From Propionibacteriaceae bacterium (GTDB taxonomy: Bacteria > Actinomycetota > Actinomycetes > Propionibacteriales > Propionibacteriaceae): DNA of 19,984 bases. Below, one piece after another: positions 8,059 to 13,821 of this stretch; positions within the stretch are counted from its first letter, which is position 1, and each line of letters begins with the position of its first letter. A model generated the notes under the pieces. It had not been told where the DNA came from, made no database searches, and saw nothing but the letters and a program-made list of their open reading frames with translations. The stretch covers positions 26,775-46,758 of the forward strand of contig PMLO01000241.1 of assembly GCA_003158895.1 (NCBI GenBank). The letters run 5' to 3'. Position numbers and translations under genes: made by a program.

Positions 8059-8395
8059 CGGGACTCCTCCCGTGCGACGCCCGCGGCTCGACGTTGAGCT
8101 CGCGTACGAGGCTTTGCTATGCCTCCAGCATGTCACTGAGGCGATGCAGCCGCCGGGCTTGGAGGGAATTGGTTCGTCCCGGATTTCCCCGGTTTGACAA
8201 GGCCATACAGGCCGCCGACCCAGACAGTCAGCGTGATCGGGTTGACGACCCCCCGAACCGGGAACAGGGTCGAAGTCATCCACGTCTCGGGTCGCCAGCC
8301 GGCGCCCGGGCCGAAGGCGCGGTGCACCACAAGTTCGGAGATGGCGTCAGCGCGCGAGGCCCGTCCCGCGGTTCGGCGGGTACAGTGGCGATACC
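8059..8395. other. Non-coding divergent region between hydB and the fluoride-riboswitch operon
   Basis: No convincing gene lies in this 337-bp stretch. It must hold the hydB promoter (minus) and the promoter of the MutS-like operon (plus). A short inverted repeat ATGC-5-GCAT at 8119-8131 lies in the presumed hydB leader. I did not find a Rex-type TTGTGAA-n4-TTCACAA operator, which would have been expected for NADH-responsive control of a hydrogenase. A weak 48-codon minus frame (8279-8133) with one hydrophobic stretch lacks supporting signals. Confidence 0.55.
8381..8386 (+). promoter_or_regulatory. Putative -10 box (TACAGT) of the fluoride-riboswitch operon
   Basis: TACAGT fits the TAnnnT -10 pattern and would put transcription start at about 8393-8394, immediately before the first base of the aptamer at 8396. 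No recognisable -35 hexamer is present at the expected distance. Confidence 0.5.
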
Positions 8396-8439
8396 GGCGA
8401 TGGGGCTCGCCGTAAACCGCGAACGCTAACGGTCCCTAC
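8396..8439 (+). promoter_or_regulatory. Fluoride riboswitch (crcB motif)
   Basis: The RNA reads GGCGA-UGGGGC-UCGCC, then GUAAACCGC, then GAAC, then GCUAACGGUCCCUAC. This matches the fluoride aptamer part by part. The first stem is GGCGA (8396-8400) with UCGCC (8407-8411). The conserved AAAC joining segment is at 8414-8417, with a short second hairpin around GAAC. The terminal UAAnGG...CUAC is at 8427-8439. The family pseudoknot can form: loop GGGGC (8402-8406) pairs with GUCCC (8432-8436), five pairs including one G-U. Fluoride binding would raise expression of the downstream genes, and fluoride channels lie in the same gene run. Confidence 0.92.
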
Positions 8440-8454
8440 ACCTTCCGAAAGGGA
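8434..8454 (+). promoter_or_regulatory. Expression platform: SD-sequestering segment of the fluoride riboswitch
   Basis: CCCU at 8434-8437, whose first three bases are part of the aptamer's pseudoknot strand, can instead pair with AGGG at 8450-8453, which is the ribosome-binding site of the GTG at 8460. A smaller CCUU/AAGG hairpin (8441-8444 with 8449-8452) also covers the site. This suggests translational control: fluoride locks CCC in the pseudoknot and frees the ribosome site. No intrinsic terminator is seen here. Confidence 0.55.
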
Positions 8455-8459
8455 CTGCG

Positions 8460-10061
8460 GTGTATCCAGCGGCGGTTGTGGTGGGGGCGGCAGAGGCAGA
8501 GTCGAATCGGGGCGGCTCTCCCAGCGGACCCGTGCGTGAGCGACCCAGCGTGTTGTGGCCGCCTGGCCTCGAACAGGTGCCCAGCGCCGCGCCGGGGCAA
8601 TGCCTGTCCGACCTGCACCTGAACGACGTGATCGAGGCGGTCACAAGCCGTACGGACTCGTTCCAGCGCTCTGTCTGGTACACGCCGTGCACCGACGTCG
8701 CGGTGATCGACTATCGGCAGGCGGTGGTCGCTGAGCTCCTTCAGCCGGACTTCCGGCGGATCGCGAAGGCATTCGTGGAGGGGATGGCGCACGCACGCCA
8801 GTCGGTCAATGCGGCCAACACGCTGCCCTATCCCCTGCCTGCGGATCTGGGCCGAGCGGAAGCGATCGCCAGGTTCGTGACGATGGCTTCGGAGACCACA
8901 GAGCATCTGGTGGGCCTGGACCCGCAGTCGGCGGGGCTGCGGGAGATGACCGCCAGTCTGGTCGACTACACACGCGGCCAGGGATTCCGTGATCTCGCCG
9001 CAGGCATCGCCGACGTCCTCAATGACCTGCACGGTCTCGAGTTCGAGCTGGGGACGCAGTCCGGCACCGTGTGGGTGGGGCCTGTTCCGGATCGCCAGCG
9101 CTGGGTGGAGGCCATCCGGACCACGTTCGACCGCTTCCGGACCGGGGCTTCCCCGGCAGTCCCGAAGCCGCAACGTCCGCAGCGCTACATGAACCACGTC
9201 GAAGCGAACATCCTGGGCCTGGTCGCTCGGCTGTTCCCCGAGCAGCTCGATCGACTGCGGGCCTTTGTGGCTACCCATGCGGATTTCCTGCCCGCCCCGT
9301 TGGAGGATCTCGCCCAGGAGCTGAGGTTCTACCTGGACTACCTCGGGGAGGCGGACAGGCTGGATCGCGAGGGCGTGCGCTTCTGTCTGCCACGTCTCCA
9401 GTCCGAGGCCGCAGGTCCCGTACGGATCGTCGGCATGGTCGACCTGGCACTGGCGCTCGGCGCCAAGGCGACCCGGGAGCCACTCGTACCCAACGACCTT
9501 GTCATGTCCCCCAGTGAACGCGTGGCGTTCATCACCGGACCCAACCAGGGCGGAAAGACGACGTACGCCAGGGCAGCCGGGCAGCTCGCGTACATCGCGT
9601 CGTTGGGGTTGCCGGTGCCGGCACGCTCGGCATCGCTGCCGTTGCTGCAGCCTGTGCTGTCGCACTTCCCGCGGCCAGATGACCCGGAGCACGAACGCGG
9701 CGGCCTGGCCGACGAGATGGTCCGGTTGCAGCGGGTGGTCCAGGCGGCGGGCGCCAACTCCCTGTTGATCCTGAACGAGCTGTTCTCCGCCACCTCGGCC
9801 GAGGACGCCGTGGGCCTGTCGGCGCTGATCCTCGAGAGGTTCGACGCCTTGGGCTGCCGAGTCCTGTGGGTGACGTTCCTGGAGGAGCTGGTCACCTCGA
9901 CGCCGGCGGCTCTCAGCCTGGTCGGGCAGGTCGACCCCGCCGAACCGACCCGGCCGACGTTCACGTTCCGAGTCCAACCGCCGGCGAACCGTTCCCACGC
10001 CGTGGCACTCGCTGCCCGCCACGGTCTCTCGTCGGACGACCTCGAGGCCAGGTTGCCATGA
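8460..10061 (+). CDS. MutS-like ATPase 1 (MutS domain V protein, fluoride-regulated)
   Basis: A 533-residue protein with a C-terminal MutS-type ABC ATPase and a helical N-terminal half (about 40-330) like MutS lever/clamp helices. There is no room for a MutS mismatch-binding domain. Walker A is TGPNQGGKTTY (359-369; MutS usually has TGPNMGGKST). Walker B reads LLILNELFSATS, with Asn439-Glu440 replacing the usual Asp-Glu. The switch segment of MutS (THYHEL) is replaced by TFLEEL (472-477), with no histidine. The GTG at 8460 has an AAGGGA site controlled by the riboswitch. Its stop overlaps the start of the second MutS-like gene in an ATGA, so the pair is probably made in equal amounts and may form a heterodimer. 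The function is unknown; classical mismatch repair is unlikely. Confidence 0.88.
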   Translation: MYPAAVVVGAAEAESNRGGSPSGPVRERPSVLWPPGLEQVPSAAPGQCLSDLHLNDVIEAVTSRTDSFQRSVWYTPCTDVAVIDYRQAVVAELLQPDFRRIAKAFVEGMAHARQSVNAANTLPYPLPADLGRAEAIARFVTMASETTEHLVGLDPQSAGLREMTASLVDYTRGQGFRDLAAGIADVLNDLHGLEFELGTQSGTVWVGPVPDRQRWVEAIRTTFDRFRTGASPAVPKPQRPQRYMNHVEANILGLVARLFPEQLDRLRAFVATHADFLPAPLEDLAQELRFYLDYLGEADRLDREGVRFCLPRLQSEAAGPVRIVGMVDLALALGAKATREPLVPNDLVMSPSERVAFITGPNQGGKTTYARAAGQLAYIASLGLPVPARSASLPLLQPVLSHFPRPDDPEHERGGLADEMVRLQRVVQAAGANSLLILNELFSATSAEDAVGLSALILERFDALGCRVLWVTFLEELVTSTPAALSLVGQVDPAEPTRPTFTFRVQPPANRSHAVALAARHGLSSDDLEARLP

Positions 10062-11614
10062 AGGTACGGCTGCTCCACCCGGACAGGGACGCCGAACTCC
10101 ACGCGCCCCTCAGCGATGGTGACGAGGATCTGGTCGCCGACCTCGACCTCACGGCTGTGCTCGACGTGATGATCCCCGACCGGCAGCTGAGCGACATCCC
10201 CCGGACGGTGCTGCGACCACTGACCGACCCGCGTGAGATCCGCTGGCGACAGCAGGTGGCGGCCGACGCGATCGCCGACCCCGCGGCCATGAGGGGCTTG
10301 TTCGACCTTGCCGGCCGCGCCCTGGAGAGCCAACGTGGCAGCTGGATGTACTCGGCACGTACCGCCGATTCCCTGCTGTCGAGCTCGCTGTTCGCGTTGA
10401 ACGCAGTCATCCCCTCGATGCGCGAGCTGGCCCGCGTCGCCAGGCGGCAGCTGCCTACCGCCATATCGCCCGGGCTCACCGCTCTGTACGAGCGACTGAT
10501 CGAGGAGCTCGACGCCACCTACCTCGACGAGGTCGAAGCGATGCTGTCCCAGCTGCGCTTCCCCGGCGGAATGGTCGCCCAGGCGGTGGTGACAGGCACC
10601 GCCATGGTGGGGGCCCTGGAACTGCTGGCCCCCAGGACGGGCCGGCGGACGTGGCGCGAGACGCTGGGGCTCGGCGTGCAAGGCCGCTTCCGGTTCACGA
10701 TCGCCGAGCGCGACGACGCCGGCGCCAGAGCGCTGAGCGAGCTTCGCGACGACGCCCTCTTCGACGTCTCCACGGTGCTCGCCGAAGCCGCGCACCACGT
10801 CAAGAGCTTCTTCCGGCAGCTCCAATGGGAGACCGGCTTCTACGTGGGCTGCGTACAGCTGCAGCAACGGCTGGACAGCGCCGGCGTCCAGCGGTGCTGG
10901 CCCGAACCGCTCACCTCCACAGACGGGATCCTGGAGACAACCGGGTTGGTCAACATGAGCCTTCCGGTACGACTCGGAGCTCCACCTGTGCCGAACGACA
11001 TCTCCGGGGATGCGCCACGGCTGGTCATCGTCACCGGCGCCAACCAGGGCGGCAAGACGACCTTGCTGCGCAGCATCGGCTGCGCCCAGCTCTTCATGCA
11101 GAGCGGCCTCTTCGTGGCAGCGGCCACGTACAGATCGGAGCTGGCTCCGGCCGTACACACCCACTTCCGGCGAGCCGAGGAAGACTCGCTGCGCAGCGGA
11201 AAGCTGGATGAGGAGCTCGGCAGGATGAGCGGCATCGTCGATCGTTGCCGTTCTGGCGATCTCGTCCTGATGAACGAGTCCTTCGCGTCCACCGACGAGA
11301 TCGAGGGCTCGTACATCGGCGGCGAGATCATCGACGCACTCCTCCGGCACGGCATGAGAGTGCTGGTCGTCACGCACTTCCACGCACTGGCGCGGCACTA
11401 CCTCGATCGTCAGGGGACGCTGTTCCTGCGGGCCGAGCGGCTCCCGGACGGCGGCCGCAGCTTCAGGGTGCTGCCCGACACACCGCAGGCGACGAGCCAT
11501 GGCTTGGATGTGTACGCGAAGGTGTTCGGCGACCAGCAGTCCGACGGCTCAGCGGTCGGTGATGCGAGGACTCCGCCGGGAGAAGCGGACCCGGCACAGC
11601 GCAGGCGGGCGTAG
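10058..11614 (+). CDS. MutS-like ATPase 2 (MutS domain V protein)
   Basis: A 518-residue paralogue-like partner of the preceding protein. The N-terminal about 300 residues are largely helical, with no recognisable mismatch-binding domain. The ATPase has Walker A TGANQGGKTTL (326-336), Walker B LVLMNESFAST with Asn406-Glu407 in place of Asp-Glu, and the switch histidines intact in VTHFHALA (438-445). It therefore keeps the histidine element that its partner has lost. The last roughly 30 residues are polar and Pro/Arg-rich, probably disordered. The ATG at 10058 lies in the ATGA overlap with gene 1; a longer open frame upstream runs inside gene 1 and is not used. It is followed after 12 bases by the phosphatase gene. 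Confidence 0.88.
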   Translation: MKVRLLHPDRDAELHAPLSDGDEDLVADLDLTAVLDVMIPDRQLSDIPRTVLRPLTDPREIRWRQQVAADAIADPAAMRGLFDLAGRALESQRGSWMYSARTADSLLSSSLFALNAVIPSMRELARVARRQLPTAISPGLTALYERLIEELDATYLDEVEAMLSQLRFPGGMVAQAVVTGTAMVGALELLAPRTGRRTWRETLGLGVQGRFRFTIAERDDAGARALSELRDDALFDVSTVLAEAAHHVKSFFRQLQWETGFYVGCVQLQQRLDSAGVQRCWPEPLTSTDGILETTGLVNMSLPVRLGAPPVPNDISGDAPRLVIVTGANQGGKTTLLRSIGCAQLFMQSGLFVAAATYRSELAPAVHTHFRRAEEDSLRSGKLDEELGRMSGIVDRCRSGDLVLMNESFASTDEIEGSYIGGEIIDALLRHGMRVLVVTHFHALARHYLDRQGTLFLRAERLPDGGRSFRVLPDTPQATSHGLDVYAKVFGDQQSDGSAVGDARTPPGEADPAQRRRA

Positions 11615-11626
11615 GAAGGGGGACCC

Positions 11627-12217
11627 ATGACGAGGGATGTGTACCTGGTCCGTCACGGCCAGACCCAGCTCAACGCCGCAGGCCTGTTGCGAGGACACCT
11701 CGATCCCCCGCTGGACGCGGTCGGGCAGGCCCAGGCGAGAGACCTGGCCACGCAGCTCGGTGGGTACGAGCTGTCCCGAATGGTGTCGAGCCCTCTACGG
11801 CGGGCCAGGGAGACGGCCGGCCCCATGGCAGCGGCTGCCGGGATCAGCGTCGAGATCGACGAGAGGTTCATCGACCGGGACTACGGAGTCTTCAACGGCC
11901 GCGCGCCAACCGAGGTGGCCCCTCAGTTCAGCGTCCTGGATGATGCCCCAGGAGTCGAGTCGGCCGCCGACGTGGCGGCACGGGCCGGGGCTGCGCTGGC
12001 CGAGCTGGTCGCGCACACCGACTCCGGTCCGCTCGCGATCGTCACCCACGACGCAGTGATCCAGCTGCTCATCCGCCACGTGGTCCCCGTAACCGAACGC
12101 CACGCGCCGGTATCCCCGCGCACCGGCTCCTGGACCCTGCTCCGCGTCACCGGTTCCGGCTGGAGACTGGTCGCTGTCGGCAGCCAAGACAGCCCCGTAC
12201 GCCTCGAAAGCCCATGA
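11627..12217 (+). CDS. Histidine phosphatase family protein (phosphoglycerate mutase-like)
   Basis: A 196-residue member of the branch-2/cofactor-independent-looking histidine phosphatase clade (GpmB/CobC-like). The phospho-acceptor motif is at the N-terminus, YLVRHGQTQ (residues 6-14, His10). SPLRRARETA with the second-shell arginine is at about 55-64, the catalytic Glu/Asp region around ERFIDRDYG follows, and the second histidine is in IVTHDAVIQ (about 142-150). The substrate is unknown; such proteins act on sugar phosphates, nucleotides or cofactors, and annotation as glycolytic mutase would be unsafe. The ATG has a GGAAGGGGG site, 12 bases after the MutS-like gene, so it is in the same operon. 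Confidence 0.9.
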   Translation: MTRDVYLVRHGQTQLNAAGLLRGHLDPPLDAVGQAQARDLATQLGGYELSRMVSSPLRRARETAGPMAAAAGISVEIDERFIDRDYGVFNGRAPTEVAPQFSVLDDAPGVESAADVAARAGAALAELVAHTDSGPLAIVTHDAVIQLLIRHVVPVTERHAPVSPRTGSWTLLRVTGSGWRLVAVGSQDSPVRLESP

Positions 12218-12230
12218 GCCGCCCACCAGA

Positions 12231-12246
12231 CGCTCGCAGGCGAGCG
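12231..12246 (+). repeat. Inverted repeat (hairpin) after the phosphatase, overlapping a -35 region
   Basis: CGCTCG (12231-12236), CAGG, CGAGCG (12241-12246) form a perfect 6-bp stem, extendable by one C-G pair. It starts 13 bases past the phosphatase stop. It could be a partial terminator or attenuator, or an operator, since it covers the place where a -35 for the TAGGCT at 12253 would lie. No T-run follows. Confidence 0.4.
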
Positions 12247-12252
12247 CTCGAC

Positions 12253-12258
12253 TAGGCT
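12253..12258 (+). promoter_or_regulatory. Putative internal -10 box (TAGGCT) upstream of the stress-protein/fluC genes
   Basis: TAGGCT fits TAnnnT and is followed after 8 bases by GTG (12267), a common layout for leaderless actinobacterial messages. It would let the universal-stress-like gene and the two fluoride channels be expressed apart from the riboswitch-led message. Confidence 0.45.
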
Positions 12259-12368
12259 GGCTCGCGGTGATGGATCCCACCATGGGCGCTGCCCGAAACC
12301 GCCAGCAGGCTGATGGGTCCTCTTGCAGCGTCGGGTGCACGTACGAGGCCCCCAGCGAGGAGAAGCGC

Positions 12369-12911
12369 GTGTTCTTCCACCGGGTACCGCAACCCAGCCC
12401 GCAGCGCATGGTTCCGATGGCCGGGCATCCACTCGTCGTGGGCATCACACCTGGCCAGTCCGAGCTGGTGGCTCTGACAGCAGCCTCGTGGTCGGAGGCG
12501 TTGGGCGGCGTGCCGATCTACTTCGGCTACGTGGACCGATCACGGATCGTTGACGAGGAGTACGCCGACGGTACGGTGCGGCACTCTGACATGGATCCCG
12601 ATCTCGCAGATGACTCCTGGCGTGTCCGCGCGACCCAGATCCAGCGATTCCTGGCAGAAGCACTCGTGGAGCACAAGGGGCCCTGGGAGTTCCGCTATCT
12701 GGCCGGGCGACCCGACCGGGCACTGACCCACCTGGCCCGTGCTGTGGATGCGTCCGCGATCATCGTGGGGGCGCGCCACCCGTCCTCCACCGAGCAGCTC
12801 CGGGAGTTCCTCTCCGAATCGGTCGCGCTCCACCTCAGCCGTCATCAGCACCGGCCCGTACTCATCGTGCCTGTGGCTGTGGTCGACTGGAAGGCCCCGA
12901 CTCCGTGGTAG
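12369..12911 (+). CDS. Universal stress protein (UspA)-like protein
   Basis: A single-domain UspA-like alpha/beta protein, 180 residues from this start. The fold begins at GHPLVVGITPGQSE, and the C-terminal part reads AIIVGARHPSS...ESVALHLSRHQHRPVLIVPV. This is the usual USP ending, but the ATP-binding G-x2-G-x9-G-S/T motif is degraded, so ATP binding is doubtful. Start choice is uncertain. GTG 12369 has a GAGGAG site six bases ahead and is preferred. GTG 12267 would be a leaderless start behind the TAGGCT box and adds 34 residues with no USP similarity. ATG 12408 would start close to the fold but lacks a ribosome site. The stop overlaps the start of the first fluoride channel gene by 7 bases. 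Confidence 0.75.
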   Translation: MFFHRVPQPSPQRMVPMAGHPLVVGITPGQSELVALTAASWSEALGGVPIYFGYVDRSRIVDEEYADGTVRHSDMDPDLADDSWRVRATQIQRFLAEALVEHKGPWEFRYLAGRPDRALTHLARAVDASAIIVGARHPSSTEQLREFLSESVALHLSRHQHRPVLIVPVAVVDWKAPTPW

Positions 12912-13384
12912 GTGATGACGCGGCACATGGCCACACGATCCCCGGCCTGCGGGTCCTGCGCCTACCGGTGCGGCCCGCGTGGCTGGGGGTGATCCTGCTC
13001 GGAGGAAGTGCCGGAACGGCCGTCCGTGCGTGGCTCGAGACGATGTACGCGACGCCTGCCGGGGGCTGGCCGTGGGTGACCTTCTGGATCAACATCTGCG
13101 GATCCTTCATCCTTGGCGGCCTGCTGGAGGTGCTCGCCGAAACGGGCCCTGACCAGGGATGGCGCCGAGGGCTGCGGCTGGGGCTGGGGACGGGGCTGAT
13201 GGGCGGGTTCACCACGTACAGCACGTTCTCCGTCGAGACTGTACGGCTCGTCACCGCCGGGCTCTGGGGCTCGGCTCTCAGCTATGGGCTGGGGAGTGTG
13301 ATTCTCGGGCCGATGGCCGCGTGGGCCGCCACTCGGATCCTGCGCGGGCTCCTGCACCGTCGCCTCCGCGGAGGCGCTCGATGA
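12905..13384 (+). CDS. fluC: FluC/CrcB fluoride channel subunit 1
   Basis: A 159-residue, four-helix membrane protein of the Fluc (CrcB) family, which lets fluoride leave the cell down its gradient as a dimer. Motifs are GGSAGTAVR (33-41), the pore-lining WINICGSFILGG with Asn63 (61-72), and GLMGGFTTYSTFS (97-109). The phenylalanine box of the family (TTFSTFS) reads TTYSTFS here, so the first Phe is Tyr105 and the second is Phe108. It carries an extra hydrophilic N-terminus of about 24 residues, so the true start could be later than the GTG at 12905; that GTG overlaps the previous stop. It overlaps the second channel gene in an ATGA. The context (fluoride riboswitch upstream, tandem partner) supports a heterodimeric channel. 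Confidence 0.92.
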   Translation: MVGDDAAHGHTIPGLRVLRLPVRPAWLGVILLGGSAGTAVRAWLETMYATPAGGWPWVTFWINICGSFILGGLLEVLAETGPDQGWRRGLRLGLGTGLMGGFTTYSTFSVETVRLVTAGLWGSALSYGLGSVILGPMAAWAATRILRGLLHRRLRGGAR

Positions 13385-13749
13385 TCGAGCTCGTGGTGGC
13401 ATTCGCCGGTGGGCTTGGTGCGGCAACCCGGTTCGTCGTCGACGCGCAGATCGGGCGCCGAGCACCCAACCTCGGTATGCCCCTGGGCACCGTGGTGATC
13501 AACGTCACCGGATCGTTCCTGCTCGGCGTCGTCGTCGGCTGGTGGACCGCGCACACCGGAGACCCGGGGCTCAAGATGGTCCTGGGGACGGGGTTCATGG
13601 GTGGCTACACCACGTTCAGCACAGCCAGCGTCGAGGCCGCCCGCCTCGCCCGCGCCGGGCAGAACCTACAAGCCCTCCTTCATGCCGGTGGCATGTTCGG
13701 AGTCAGCGTCGTCGTGGCCGGCCTGGGCATCTGGCTCGGGACGTTGTGA
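13381..13749 (+). CDS. fluC: FluC/CrcB fluoride channel subunit 2
   Basis: A 122-residue Fluc (CrcB) family protein, the normal length, with four predicted helices. It shows GGLGAATRF (10-18), the pore segment GTVVINVTGSFLLG with Asn41 (36-49), and GFMGGYTTFSTAS (71-83). In this subunit the first phenylalanine of the box is kept (Phe79), while the second position is Ala82. Since subunit 1 has the opposite pattern, the two probably pair as a heterodimer in which the two pores are not equal. The ATG at 13381 overlaps the stop of subunit 1. This is the last gene of the cluster led by the fluoride riboswitch. Confidence 0.94.
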   Translation: MIELVVAFAGGLGAATRFVVDAQIGRRAPNLGMPLGTVVINVTGSFLLGVVVGWWTAHTGDPGLKMVLGTGFMGGYTTFSTASVEAARLARAGQNLQALLHAGGMFGVSVVVAGLGIWLGTL

Positions 13750-13758
13750 GGCACACGT

Positions 13759-13771
13759 TCGCCCAGGGCGA
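13759..13771 (+). terminator. Short hairpin after fluC2
   Basis: TCGCCC (13759-13764) and GGGCGA (13766-13771) form a tight stem with a three-base effective loop, ten bases after the fluC2 stop. There is no T-run, so it is at best a weak GC-type terminator for the fluoride operon. Confidence 0.35.
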
Positions 13772-13808
13772 CCACGCGGTTTCCGTACGGGGACGTGGCA
13801 CAGGTCCC

Positions 13809-13814
13809 TAGAGT
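13809..13814 (+). promoter_or_regulatory. Putative -10 box (TAGAGT) for a leaderless aminotransferase gene
   Basis: TAGAGT fits TAnnnT and ends seven bases before GTG 13822, the spacing at which transcription would begin on the start codon itself. No Shine-Dalgarno sequence precedes the gene, which agrees with a leaderless message. Confidence 0.45.
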
Positions 13815-13821
13815 GACCCGC

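Noticed and set aside
8133..8279. Possible 48-residue minus-strand membrane peptide (MTSTLFPVRG...)
   Set aside because: It has a single hydrophobic stretch but no ribosome site I could accept and no known family. It lies in a promoter region.
8059..8283. In-frame extension of hydB upstream to a GTG at 8283
   Set aside because: The residues show no cluster-binding or thioredoxin-like pattern, and a strong GGAGGAG site directly precedes ATG 8058.
8460..11614. Classical mismatch-repair MutS split into two genes
   Set aside because: Each protein has its own complete Walker A and Walker B, and neither has a mismatch-recognition domain. They are two ATPases, not halves of one.
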